Shown one piece after another: positions 1 through 6,605 of a stretch of 9,123 nt of DNA; the first letter of the stretch is position 1, and every line of letters begins with the position of its first letter. Position numbers and translations under genes: made by a program. The notes below the pieces were generated by a model. The model did no database searches and had not been told where the DNA came from. It was given only the letters and a program-made list of their open reading frames with translations. The stretch is from the NCBI GenBank assembly GCA_905234205.1, contig CAJOGG010000071.1, positions 1 through 9,123 of the forward strand, read 5' to 3'. This stretch comes from an uncultured Synergistales bacterium. Lineage in GTDB: Bacteria > Synergistota > Synergistia > Synergistales > Aminobacteriaceae.

Positions 1-340
1 CAATAGTCAAAGTGTAAGAAACTACAACCGTTCCTTTTGTTGCCGCAGCTTGAACAGAAGCATTAGATACCGTAACGTTGGAAAGGCTCACGGAAAGATC
101 CGACACTATCACGTCTACATCGTTACCATCTGAATCTTTTGCTGTACCTGTTCCTGTGGCACCCGTAGGACTCTCAAATGTTTTGTTGTTTAACGCTTCG
201 ACATCAGGATTTTCTCCGCCGCTGTTGCTAAGTGATGTACGATCACTACCGCCACAGCCTCCTGCAAGGACACAGAACGCTGCGAAAAGCAACAAGATTA
301 AAAAGAAGTTAAAATGGGGGGGGGTAAACCTTAATCTCAA
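1..340 (-). CDS. putative lipoprotein, function unknown (5' part; gene runs off the left edge)
   Basis: I do not recognise this gene. Reading leftward from a TTG at 340-338, the frame stays open for 113 codons to the window edge. The start was chosen because a GAGAGGTG ribosome binding site (about 347-354) lies six bases upstream; an in-frame GTG at 349-347 overlaps that site and is less likely. Residues 10-25 are a hydrophobic signal segment (FNFFLILLLFAAFCVL), followed by AGGCGGS with Cys29 as the likely lipidated cysteine. The lipobox is slightly off consensus (LAGG before Cys). After it comes a Ser/Gly/Asn/Asp/Thr-rich stretch with Val/Thr/Ser alternation that looks like a secreted beta-rich or linker region. 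Codons 6-9 contain a run of nine C bases (plus-strand G run 316-324), so slippage there would shift the frame. The exported, lipid-anchored location is inferred; the function is unknown. Confidence 0.6.
   Translation of the reverse strand, partial: MRLRFTPPHFNFFLILLLFAAFCVLAGGCGGSDRTSLSNSGGENPDVEALNNKTFESPTGATGTGTAKDSDGNDVDVIVSDLSVSLSNVTVSNASVQAAATKGTVVVSYTLTI
316..324. repeat. nine-base homopolymer (G on plus strand, C in the coding strand) within the lipoprotein start region
   Basis: Nine consecutive G bases on the plus strand fall in codons 6-9 of the minus-strand lipoprotein gene (Thr-Pro-Pro-His). As written, the tract keeps the signal peptide in frame. It is the longest G or C run I see in the window. 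Confidence 0.85.
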
Positions 341-378
341 AATAAACACCTCTCGTAAAATTATTTTCTTACATGGGT

Positions 379-406
379 ATGCTACACCTTACTTGAAAAA
401 ATTCAA
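379..406 (-). promoter_or_regulatory. possible promoter of the lipoprotein gene
   Basis: On the minus strand, TTGAAT (406-401) and TAGCAT (384-379) are 16 bases apart and lie about 40 bases upstream of the TTG start. Each hexamer matches the sigma70 consensus at four of six positions. The element is only suggestive. Confidence 0.25.
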
Positions 407-547
407 TTAAAAACTTTTGGGTTATAGCTAAAATAGTTGACAAGCCCCGCAAAATCGCTGCAAGGTTTATAATTGCTAACAGGACTTGGCCATTCAGAAT
501 GACATCAACACTTCGTCCGGCCATGAAGAAAATTATAAATCGCGTTC

Positions 548-555
548 AAAGGAGA
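548..555 (+). promoter_or_regulatory. thrC ribosome binding site
   Basis: AAAGGAGA lies 11 bases before ATG 567. This decides the start in favour of 567 over the in-frame TTG at 486, where only AGGA directly abuts the codon. The spacing is somewhat long but workable. Confidence 0.6.
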
Positions 556-566
556 TAGAAAATTTT

Positions 567-1589
567 ATGGGAGTATTGAAGCATTATAGAGAGCTATTAC
601 CAATCACAGACGCAACACCAAACGTAAATCTTGAAGAAGGTTCAACGCCGTTAATCTATTTGCCGCGAGTTAGTGAGAGACTCGGAATAAGGCTTTACGG
701 AAAATTTGAGGGCTGTAACCCGTCAGGCTCGTTCAAAGATCGTGGAATGGTCTTAGCGGTGGCCAAGGCTCTTGAAGAAGGTAAGCGCGCCATTATCTGT
801 GCATCAACAGGTAACACTTCAGCGTCAGCAGCAGCTTATGCGGCCTCACAGGGCATTCCTTGTTTCGTGTTGTTACCGGCCGGAAAAGTTGCGCTTGGAA
901 AATTGGCACAAGCTTTGATGTACGGAGCAAAAGTTATCGCAGTGAAAGGTAATTTTGACAGGGCTTTAGAGCTTGCCGGCTGTGCTATGGTCAACTCCGT
1001 CAACCCTTATAGATTAATCGGGCAACGTTCAGGAGCTTGGGAGATCTGCGACGTATTGGGAAAGGCTCCGGATTGGCACGCTATACCCGTCGGAAATGCT
1101 GGCAACATTAGCGCGTATTGGGCTGGCTATAACGAATATCACAAGCTCGGAAAAATCAACAAGCTTCCTCGTATGATGGGCTTCCAGGCTGAAGGGGCTG
1201 CACCGCTCGTAACTAATAAACCTTGCCCGAACCCCGAAACTATAGCGACGGCAATACGAATCGGTAATCCAGTCAGCGCACACTTGGCCCGCGCCGCTGT
1301 AAGTGAATCAAATGGCGAGTTCAATTCCGTGACCGATGAAGAGATTCTCAACGCTCAAAAGATTCTTGCTTCAGAAGGAGGAGTTTTCGCAGAGCCAGCC
1401 TCATGTGCCCCGTTAGCAGGGTTAATCAAGCTCAAGTGGTTAGAAAAATTGCCAGAGGGCATAACAGTAACAATGATTCTCACGGGAAACGGTCTTAAGG
1501 ATCCTGATACAGCTATGTCTCAAGTTGGTAAGCCGATTGAGATTAATGACACGCTTGAAGATTTAATGAGAGTGTTGGAATGCCGTTAA
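567..1589 (+). CDS. thrC: threonine synthase
   Basis: This is a PLP-dependent fold-type II enzyme of the cytosol that converts O-phospho-L-homoserine to L-threonine and phosphate, the last step of threonine synthesis. The 340 residues match the short bacterial form (about 350). [11 protein letters not shown] at 51-61 carries the PLP-binding Lys57. STGNTSAS (80-87), the glycine-rich PVGNAGN (174-180, PLP phosphate contact) and LTGNGLKD (306-313) are all present. I chose ATG 567 because AAAGGAGA lies at 548-555 and because [15 protein letters not shown] aligns with the usual start of short threonine synthases such as the Bacillus one. An in-frame TTG at 486 would add 27 residues without family support and has no well-spaced ribosome binding site. 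Its last 10 bases overlap thrB, which points to one transcript and translational coupling. Confidence 0.95.
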   Translation: MGVLKHYRELLPITDATPNVNLEEGSTPLIYLPRVSERLGIRLYGKFEGCNPSGSFKDRGMVLAVAKALEEGKRAIICASTGNTSASAAAYAASQGIPCFVLLPAGKVALGKLAQALMYGAKVIAVKGNFDRALELAGCAMVNSVNPYRLIGQRSGAWEICDVLGKAPDWHAIPVGNAGNISAYWAGYNEYHKLGKINKLPRMMGFQAEGAAPLVTNKPCPNPETIATAIRIGNPVSAHLARAAVSESNGEFNSVTDEEILNAQKILASEGGVFAEPASCAPLAGLIKLKWLEKLPEGITVTMILTGNGLKDPDTAMSQVGKPIEINDTLEDLMRVLECR

Positions 1590-2497
1590 TACAGTTAAAA
1601 GTCCCCGCAACTACCGCGAATTTAGGTTCAGGCTTTGACACGTTGGGAATGGCTTTGAGCCTCTACAACATTTTCACAGTTACAGAGCTTTTACCGGAGG
1701 GCGAATACACTTGCAAAATTTCTGGTGAAGGCGTTGACGAATTGAAAGACGCTCGCAAGAACATGTTAGTAACGAGCTACATTAAGGCTTGTGAAGAATG
1801 GGGAGTGCCTGTGAAAGGGTTTGCCTTTGAGAGCTGCAACGCTGTACCGTTAAACCGAGGCTTGGGAAGTTCATCAACTGCTGTGGTAGCTGGAGTAGTT
1901 ATCGCGAATATCTTGGCCGGCGAAAAATTTTCTGAAGCTGAATTACTGCGCGTAATGACGAAAATCGAAGGCCACCCCGATAATGTTGTGCCGTGTTACA
2001 TTGGCGGAATGACAGTATCATGTTGGGACGGTGAAAGCTTACGTTATGTCAGACTCCCCGCTCTGCCTGAAGACTTGAACGTTATAGCCGCTGTGCCGGA
2101 TTTTGAAGTTCACACCGAGGACGCAAGAAAGATTTTGCCTGAAAGTGTTCCGTTTCGTGATGCGGTGTTCAATGTGAGTCACGCTAGCATATTATGCGCG
2201 GCTTGGGCAATGGGACGCTGGGATTTATTGCGGGTAGGAATGGAAGATAGACTTCACCAACCACATAGAGCAAAATTATTTCCTGGTACAACTGGCGAAA
2301 AGTTTTTGAGCGAGATAGCCAACCACCCTGACTGTATAGCGACTGCAATTTCTGGATCAGGGCCGACAATGATAGCGATAGTTCACGGTAAAGCCGGAGG
2401 ATTATCTCGTGCAATGTGCAAAATCTTCACGGACGGCGGAGCCGCTTCACACTTCTTTGTGCTAAATTGTGCTTCGTCAGGAACTGTAGCAGAGTAA
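1580..2497 (+). CDS. thrB: homoserine kinase
   Basis: This GHMP-family kinase phosphorylates L-homoserine with ATP, making the substrate for the threonine synthase encoded just upstream. The 305 residues are the normal length. The N-terminal [16 protein letters not shown] (8-23) is typical of ThrB. The ATP-binding GHMP loop [16 protein letters not shown] spans 90-105, EGHPDNV is at 130-136, [10 protein letters not shown] at 221-230 and the C-terminal AISGSGPT motif at 256-263. The ATG at 1580 lies inside the end of thrC (10-base overlap, different frame), so translation is probably coupled to thrC termination; there is no strong separate ribosome binding site. Homoserine dehydrogenase and aspartate kinase, the earlier steps, are not in this window. 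A hairpin terminator follows nine bases after the stop. Confidence 0.95.
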   Translation: MPLIQLKVPATTANLGSGFDTLGMALSLYNIFTVTELLPEGEYTCKISGEGVDELKDARKNMLVTSYIKACEEWGVPVKGFAFESCNAVPLNRGLGSSSTAVVAGVVIANILAGEKFSEAELLRVMTKIEGHPDNVVPCYIGGMTVSCWDGESLRYVRLPALPEDLNVIAAVPDFEVHTEDARKILPESVPFRDAVFNVSHASILCAAWAMGRWDLLRVGMEDRLHQPHRAKLFPGTTGEKFLSEIANHPDCIATAISGSGPTMIAIVHGKAGGLSRAMCKIFTDGGAASHFFVLNCASSGTVAE

Positions 2498-2505
2498 ACA
2501 CGAAC

Positions 2506-2532
2506 AAAAAATCCCCCTTTGAGCGAGGGGGA
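2506..2532. terminator. bidirectional rho-independent terminator between thrB and leuA
   Basis: TCCCCCT (2512-2518) pairs with AGGGGGA (2526-2532), a 7-bp stem with a 7-base loop. On the minus strand the hairpin is followed by six T (plus-strand A run 2506-2511), an intrinsic terminator for leuA ending at 2544. On the plus strand, for thrB, the tail (CTCGTTTCTAG) is poorer in T. It probably serves both convergent genes but is stronger for leuA. Confidence 0.8.
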
Positions 2533-2543
2533 CTCGTTTCTAG

Positions 2544-4088
2544 TTATTTTCCTGATTCGCCGGCTTCAAACATTTTATTCACGCCATTCAAATACGCCTG
2601 CAATGACGCTTCTACAATGTCCGTGCTGATTCCGGAGCCTGTATACGTTTCGCCGCTAGCAGTGCTGGAGATTTTCACGACCGCTTCCCCGATCGAGTCC
2701 TCGCCTTCTGTTACTGCTCTTACGCTGAAATCTTCAAGCCTTGCATCAATCCCGAGCATTTTGTTCACAGCCTTGAAGGCCGCATCAAGTGGCCCCGCTC
2801 CATATTCAACGTCCTCCATGATTTTATCTTCACGCTTGATTTTCACGTATGAGATTTTCGGAATGTCGCTACCTGAAGTTATTGAGTGGCTCACAAGCTG
2901 ACACATTGGTGCAGTATTCTCTGACTCTGTGCGAGTGATTCGTGAGCGGTGTAATGTCAACGCCTCTAAATCTGAACTCGTGATAACTTTTTTAGCGTCG
3001 GCCAGCTTCTTGAATCTCGTGAAGATGTCTTCAAGTTCCTCATCGGGAATTTCGTAGCCCATTGACTCGAGTCTTTCGCGTAAAGCGTGTTTGCCCGAAT
3101 GTTTACCAAGCACTAAAGCTCTATGAGGTATTCCGATCTCGTCTGGATCCATGATTTCGTAGGTCTGTGCATTCGTTATCATTCCGTGCTGATGGATTCC
3201 TGCTTCATGTGCAAAGGCGTTTGCTCCCACTATAGGCTTCGTCGGGGCAATTGGGACTCCGGTTATGTTGCTAAGCAGACGGCTTGATTTATAAATCTCG
3301 CGCGTGTTGATATTCGTATCAGCGTCGTAAAAATCTCGTCTCGTTCTCAACGCCATTACGATCTCTTCAAGGCTTGCGTTTCCTGCGCGTTCTCCAATTC
3401 CGTTTACTGTACACTCTACTTGAGTAGCTCCAGCTTTTACACATGCCAGCGAGTTCGCTACTCCCATTCCCAAATCATTATGGCAATGAACAGAAATATC
3501 TACGCTTTCGATTCCTTCAACGTGTTCGCGCAGATAATTTATAAGCTCTCCCATTTCCTGCGGAGTCGAATAGCCAACTGTATCAGGTACGTTGATCGTA
3601 GTTGCTCCGGCGGCGATTGCGTTACTAAAAGCCTTGGCCAAGAACTCACGGTCAGACCTTGACGCGTCTTCAGCGGAAAATTCTATATCAGCACATTTTG
3701 ATTTCGCGTAACTTGTCATTTCTGTGATCGTCTGCAAAACTTGTTCGGGGGTCATGCGCAATTTATATTTCATGTGTACATCACTAGTAGCTATGAAAAC
3801 GTGAATGCGGGGTTTCTTTGCGTCCTTCACTGCGTCCCAAGCTGCGTCAATGTCGATTTTGTTGCAACGGGCTAAACTCGCGATCGTGCAATTCGGGGCT
3901 GATTGTGCGATTGCCTGAATGCTCTTGAAGTCCATTGGTGAAGCTATTGCGAATCCAGCCTCGATAATATCCACTCCCAACTTCTCAAGCTGACGAGCCA
4001 TTACGATTTTCTCGCTTAAGTTCATGCTGCAACCTGGTGATTGTTCTCCGTCGCGTAACGTTGTGTCAAAAATTTTCACTCTGTTCAT
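2544..4088 (-). CDS. leuA: 2-isopropylmalate synthase
   Basis: It catalyses the committed step of leucine synthesis: acetyl-CoA plus 2-ketoisovalerate gives 2-isopropylmalate. The 514 residues match the long form with a C-terminal regulatory domain. The catalytic TIM barrel opens with FDTTLRDGEQSPG (7-19), giving Arg12 and the metal ligand Asp8. HCHNDLG (201-207) supplies the two metal-binding histidines, GIGERAGN (230-237) the conserved Asn, and HEAGIHQHG (294-302) belongs to the linker region. Residues from about 395 to 510 (YGAGPLDAAFKAVNKMLG, SVRAVTEGEDSIGEA) are the LeuA allosteric domain, so leucine feedback inhibition is expected. The ATG at 4088-4086 has AGGAGG (4104-4099) ten bases upstream. 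Expression appears to be controlled by the leucine-rich leader and attenuator at 4108-4254. No other leu gene is present. Citramalate and homocitrate synthases are relatives, but the motifs and the leader favour LeuA. Confidence 0.93.
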   Translation of the reverse strand: MNRVKIFDTTLRDGEQSPGCSMNLSEKIVMARQLEKLGVDIIEAGFAIASPMDFKSIQAIAQSAPNCTIASLARCNKIDIDAAWDAVKDAKKPRIHVFIATSDVHMKYKLRMTPEQVLQTITEMTSYAKSKCADIEFSAEDASRSDREFLAKAFSNAIAAGATTINVPDTVGYSTPQEMGELINYLREHVEGIESVDISVHCHNDLGMGVANSLACVKAGATQVECTVNGIGERAGNASLEEIVMALRTRRDFYDADTNINTREIYKSSRLLSNITGVPIAPTKPIVGANAFAHEAGIHQHGMITNAQTYEIMDPDEIGIPHRALVLGKHSGKHALRERLESMGYEIPDEELEDIFTRFKKLADAKKVITSSDLEALTLHRSRITRTESENTAPMCQLVSHSITSGSDIPKISYVKIKREDKIMEDVEYGAGPLDAAFKAVNKMLGIDARLEDFSVRAVTEGEDSIGEAVVKISSTASGETYTGSGISTDIVEASLQAYLNGVNKMFEAGESGK

Positions 4089-4107
4089 AAAGTTATTGCC
4101 TCCTCAT

Positions 4108-4146
4108 AATAAAACCGGGACCCGATTCTTATTCATCAGATCCCGG
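4108..4146 (-). terminator. attenuator hairpin upstream of leuA
   Basis: On the minus strand, CCGGGATCTGAT (4146-4135) pairs with ATCGGGTCCCGG (4126-4115) to give a 12-bp stem with two G-U pairs and an 8-base loop. TTTTATT (4114-4108) follows at once. The leuA ribosome binding site begins four bases later. An intrinsic terminator between a leader peptide and its structural gene is the hallmark of an attenuator. Confidence 0.85.
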
Positions 4147-4172
4147 CGTTGATTCCTGTTGTTAATCTTAAT

Positions 4173-4193
4173 GCGCGTACTATACTGACGCAC
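4173..4193 (-). promoter_or_regulatory. hairpin around the leader stop codon (candidate pause or protector hairpin)
   Basis: On the minus strand, GTGCGT (4193-4188) can pair with ACGCGC (4178-4173) around a 9-base loop containing the end of the leader ORF and its TAG stop. Its place between leader peptide and terminator suits the pause hairpin of classical attenuators, but the stem is only six pairs. Confidence 0.45.
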
Positions 4194-4254
4194 TCCGGAG
4201 ACCCGCAGTACTCGTTAATAGTAGTGCTAGTGATAGTGCATTTATGTTAATCAT
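4180..4254 (-). CDS. leuL: leucine-rich leader peptide of the leuA attenuator
   Basis: A 24-codon ORF runs from ATG 4254-4252 to TAG 4182-4180. It begins MININ and continues ALSLALLL (6-13). Six of 24 residues are Leu, encoded by CTA at positions 7, 9, 11 and 12, TTA at 13 and CTC at 19, giving a run of three consecutive Leu codons. A GGGGG-containing purine stretch (AAGAAGGGGGAA) about ten bases upstream can serve as ribosome binding site. The ORF lies just downstream of a strong promoter and upstream of a terminator hairpin that precedes leuA. This is the arrangement of the enteric leu, ilv, thr and his leader peptides, where slow translation of codons for the scarce amino acid lets RNA polymerase read through. 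The peptide itself probably has no other role. The symbol is given by analogy of position and composition, not sequence homology. Confidence 0.8.
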   Translation of the reverse strand: MININALSLALLLTSTAGLRSASV

Positions 4255-4302
4255 ACTTACGGATTCCCCCTTCTTAATCGTCTAAATTTTCAAAGCGCGA
4301 AT

Positions 4303-4331
4303 ATTTTACATGCAACTATAATTTGTGTCAA
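4303..4331 (-). promoter_or_regulatory. leuA promoter
   Basis: On the minus strand, a perfect -35 TTGACA (4331-4326) and TAAAAT (4308-4303) are separated by exactly 17 bases. Transcription should start near 4296 and give an untranslated leader of about 200 bases that contains the leader peptide and the attenuator. The -35 box begins five bases past the stop codon of the upstream capA-like gene, so leuA has its own promoter although both genes point the same way. Confidence 0.85.
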
Positions 4332-4336
4332 AAAAT

Positions 4337-5503
4337 TTATCGTGGAGATTTACGACGACTCTTTGGCAAAACGTCCGGGGAAGTCTCGTCCCATACCGTG
4401 TAGAATCCGTACTCGTCAGCTTCACTTCCTGTGCCCAAAAAATCTAGTACAGCTTGGCCGATCGTTTGAGTGCTGCGTAATTGAGTCTTGCTCACGCCTT
4501 CAAAATCAAGTTTGCCGATCGTGTTCTCGTCAGTGCCCGCGTAAGTTACCCATGTACGCTTTGAACCGGGGGCTATCACGTACAAAGGAGCAATGGAGAT
4601 TTTTGCGAGCCTCGTAACTCCTTCATCGTCCTTCACAAATTCAGCGGCTAATATGCAAGTTCTTTCGCGCGGTAAAGTTCTCTGGAATGATACGAAATTT
4701 CCCAACGACCATGCTATGGCCTTGACGCTGTTATCTTCGCTGCTGACTCTAATTTCAATCGGCTGTAACACATGCGGGTGAGTGCCTATGATTAAATCAG
4801 CTCCGTTGTTGAAAGTTATATCGGCTGCATTTTTTTGGTGAATGCTTGGTGAAAATTGATACTCATTGCCCCAATGAAAACACGCGATAATTATGTCCGG
4901 GCTTAATGCTCTTGCTCGTGTTAGGCTCTGTGTTAAATCGGCTTCGTTGATTACATTCAAGTGAACGTCGTTTGATTTTGGCCATAAGTTGCTCCCGTAA
5001 GAGTGATTTATGAAAGCTGCTTTGATCCCGTTGTTTTCAAGCATGATCGAATCGTTTGATACAACGTCCCCGACTCCTAATCCGATCCATTTTAAGTCCG
5101 CCGAGTCTAATACTTCAGTTGTACGTCGTGCGCCGGCAGCTCCTCGGTCAAAAATGTGATTGTTAGCAAGTGTCAATAAGTCAACGTCTAAATCTTTAAG
5201 CGAGTAAGTAAGAGAGTCAGGAGTATTGAACATGGGATAACCAGAATAATTTAATTTCTTAGCCGTGCCCGCAAAAACTGTTTCGAGATTTCCAACCAAG
5301 AACTCATTTTCAAGAAGGGGTTTCACGCGCTTAAACTGTGGGGAAAAATCAAATGAGCCAGACTTATTTCGTGCCGCGTCAAGTTGTTGTTGGTGGGCCA
5401 TAATATCACCTATGAATAAGAATCTCGCACGAGTCTCCGCTCCTGTTTTATTAGAGTCCGTAGAAAACATTAACAATAACAAACACAACAAAAATTTTCG
5501 CAT
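4337..5503 (-). CDS. exported CapA-family protein (PGA_cap, metallophosphoesterase-like)
   Basis: The protein belongs to the CapA/PgsA family (PGA_cap domain), whose best-known members take part in poly-gamma-glutamate capsule synthesis; many homologues have no proven role. The conserved motifs appear in order: FIGDIMAH (30-37), GNLETV (71-76), LANNHIFDRG (112-121), HWGNEY (210-215), GTHPHVLQP (240-248) and SLGNF (266-270). The Asp, Asn and His residues resemble a calcineurin-like metal site. Residues 1-14 (MRKFLLCLLLLMFS) form a signal peptide or N-terminal anchor, so the protein should act outside the cytoplasmic membrane. The start is ATG 5503-5501, with GGAGGT seven bases upstream; an in-frame TTG at 5518 overlaps that site and was rejected. 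The 388 residues are a usual length. The basic C-terminal tail (KSRRKSPR) is outside the domain. No capB, capC or other capsule gene adjoins it, so a capsule role is not supported here. Confidence 0.85.
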   Translation of the reverse strand: MRKFLLCLLLLMFSTDSNKTGAETRARFLFIGDIMAHQQQLDAARNKSGSFDFSPQFKRVKPLLENEFLVGNLETVFAGTAKKLNYSGYPMFNTPDSLTYSLKDLDVDLLTLANNHIFDRGAAGARRTTEVLDSADLKWIGLGVGDVVSNDSIMLENNGIKAAFINHSYGSNLWPKSNDVHLNVINEADLTQSLTRARALSPDIIIACFHWGNEYQFSPSIHQKNAADITFNNGADLIIGTHPHVLQPIEIRVSSEDNSVKAIAWSLGNFVSFQRTLPRERTCILAAEFVKDDEGVTRLAKISIAPLYVIAPGSKRTWVTYAGTDENTIGKLDFEGVSKTQLRSTQTIGQAVLDFLGTGSEADEYGFYTVWDETSPDVLPKSRRKSPR

Positions 5504-5510
5504 CGAATAC

Positions 5511-5517
5511 ACCTCCA
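5511..5517 (-). promoter_or_regulatory. ribosome binding site of the CapA-family gene
   Basis: GGAGGTG on the minus strand (5517-5511) sits seven bases before ATG 5503 (counting from GGAGGT). It overlaps the competing upstream TTG start, which decides for the ATG. Confidence 0.8.
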
Positions 5518-5591
5518 AATAAATTTTCCCATAAAACTTTCAAGCCTTCCACAAAAAACATGATAAACAATATTTCACTATTTGAGATAAA

Positions 5592-5621
5592 TTGACAAAA
5601 TAGTTTATTAACCTGTACAAT
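5592..5621 (+). promoter_or_regulatory. argCJBD promoter
   Basis: A perfect TTGACA (5592-5597) and TACAAT (5616-5621) are 18 bases apart, so transcription should begin near 5628, about 30 bases before argC. I see no convincing ARG-box palindrome over or beside it, so control by ArgR cannot be read from the sequence. The divergent CapA-family gene starts about 90 bases away; I could not find a clear promoter for it. Confidence 0.8.
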
Positions 5622-5656
5622 ACGCGGGCATTAAATTTTAGGAGCAATGAGAATTT

Positions 5657-6586
5657 ATGACAATGACAAAAATTTTTATCGATGGCAGTGCAGGGACAAC
5701 AGGTTTACAGATTCACGAGCGCTTAAAGATTCGTAAGGACATTGAGCTACTGACGATTGACGACGATAAACGCAAGGACAATGACGCTAGGTGCAAATTA
5801 TTTAACGAGGCCGATATAGTTTTCTTGTGTTTGCCGGACGCTGCGGCGATTGAAGCAGTGAGTCTCATTGATAATAATCATACCGTTGTGATTGATACGT
5901 CTACTGCTCACAGAGTCTCTGAAGGTTGGGCGTATGGTATGCCGGAATTAACAGGAGCGCGCGAACTCATTAAAGCCTCAAAGAGAATCGCTAACCCTGG
6001 TTGTCATGCAAGCGGCTTTGTTGCCCTAGTTGCTCCGTTGGTTGAGAATGGAATTATAAGTCCTGACACAAAATTAACTTGCTTCTCATTAACAGGTTAT
6101 TCAGGCGGCGGGAAAAAAATGATCGTTGAATACGAGAGAGAAAACAGAAATATTTTACTCAATGCTCCACGACAATACGGCCTCTCACAAACTCACAAGC
6201 ATATTCCCGAAATGATGAAAGTATGCAAATTGAATCATGCGCCAGTGTTTTGTCCGATCGTTGCGGATTATTATTCAGGCATGGAAGTCAGCGTGCCTCT
6301 TCACAGAAGCGATATTAACGCCGGACTTGAAGCTATACGGGAAATTTACAAACACTATTACATAGCCGGAGTTATTCGTTATGTTGAGAATGACGACGAG
6401 AACGGATTCTTATCGGCGGGAAAATTTTCAGGGCTTGATAAGATGGATATAAACGTATCGGGCAGTGACGAGCGAATTTTACTCACAGCACGTTTCGATA
6501 ATCTAGGCAAAGGAGCATCAGGCGCAGCTGTTCAGAACATGAATCTAGTTATGGGTGTAAATGAATTTGAAGGTTTGAATCTATAA
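5657..6586 (+). CDS. argC: N-acetyl-gamma-glutamyl-phosphate reductase, short (uncommon) form
   Basis: It reduces N-acetyl-gamma-glutamyl phosphate with NADPH to the semialdehyde, the third step of arginine synthesis, in the cytosol. At 309 residues it fits the shorter ArgC class (TIGR01851-like) rather than the roughly 345-residue common form. The N-terminal FIDGSAGTTGLQIHERL (7-23) is the NADP-binding Rossmann loop of that class. NPGCHASGF (113-121) holds the nucleophile Cys116, THKHIPEM (179-186) supplies the catalytic histidine region, and DNLGKGASGAAVQNMN (281-296) is the conserved C-terminal segment. AGGAG (5640-5644) lies 12 bases before ATG 5657. A second in-frame ATG at 5663 is possible, and an ATG at 5647 is out of frame. 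It is the first gene of argCJBD, 19 bases ahead of argJ. Confidence 0.93.
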   Translation: MTMTKIFIDGSAGTTGLQIHERLKIRKDIELLTIDDDKRKDNDARCKLFNEADIVFLCLPDAAAIEAVSLIDNNHTVVIDTSTAHRVSEGWAYGMPELTGARELIKASKRIANPGCHASGFVALVAPLVENGIISPDTKLTCFSLTGYSGGGKKMIVEYERENRNILLNAPRQYGLSQTHKHIPEMMKVCKLNHAPVFCPIVADYYSGMEVSVPLHRSDINAGLEAIREIYKHYYIAGVIRYVENDDENGFLSAGKFSGLDKMDINVSGSDERILLTARFDNLGKGASGAAVQNMNLVMGVNEFEGLNL

Positions 6587-6605
6587 ACAGGAAAGGAAAG
6601 ATCAC

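Larger units (their letters stand above)
341..566. other. divergent intergenic region between the lipoprotein gene and thrC
   Basis: This region must hold promoters for both directions. Plus-strand -10-like boxes are TAAAAT (429-434, with a weak TTAAAA 16 bases upstream) and TATAAT (468-473). A perfect TTGACA at 437-442 is 25 bases from the latter, too far for a standard promoter. A 19-codon open frame (499-558, starting MTSTLRPAM) ends eight bases before thrC and contains the thrC ribosome binding site in its last codons. It has only two Thr and two Ile codons, so it is not a convincing attenuator peptide. I see no clear terminator hairpin and no recognisable riboswitch. Confidence 0.4.

Noticed and set aside
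393..406. Palindrome TTGAAAAAATTCAA as an operator
   Set aside because: The arms are only five bases in AT-rich sequence and it is a single copy. It overlaps a weak candidate promoter, so it could be chance.
78..410. Plus-strand open frame of 110 codons at the left end
   Set aside because: It lies opposite the lipoprotein gene, whose minus-strand reading has a ribosome binding site, signal peptide and lipobox. The plus-strand reading has none of these and ends in low-complexity sequence.
437..473. TTGACA plus TATAAT as the thrC promoter
   Set aside because: Both hexamers are perfect, but the 25-base gap is far from the 16-18 needed, so they are not reported as one promoter.
2416..2901. Plus-strand open frame of 161 codons after thrB
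   Set aside because: It crosses the terminator and runs antisense through the conserved C-terminal domain of leuA; it has no recognisable domain and no ribosome binding site.
4108..4300. T-box riboswitch upstream of leuA
   Set aside because: I found no T-box core sequence (AGGGTGG-type) before the terminator. The Leu-rich ORF explains the leader better.
5540..5640. ArgR operator (ARG box) at the argC promoter
   Set aside because: I looked for paired TGAAT/ATTCA-like half-sites around the -35 and -10 boxes and saw none good enough to report.
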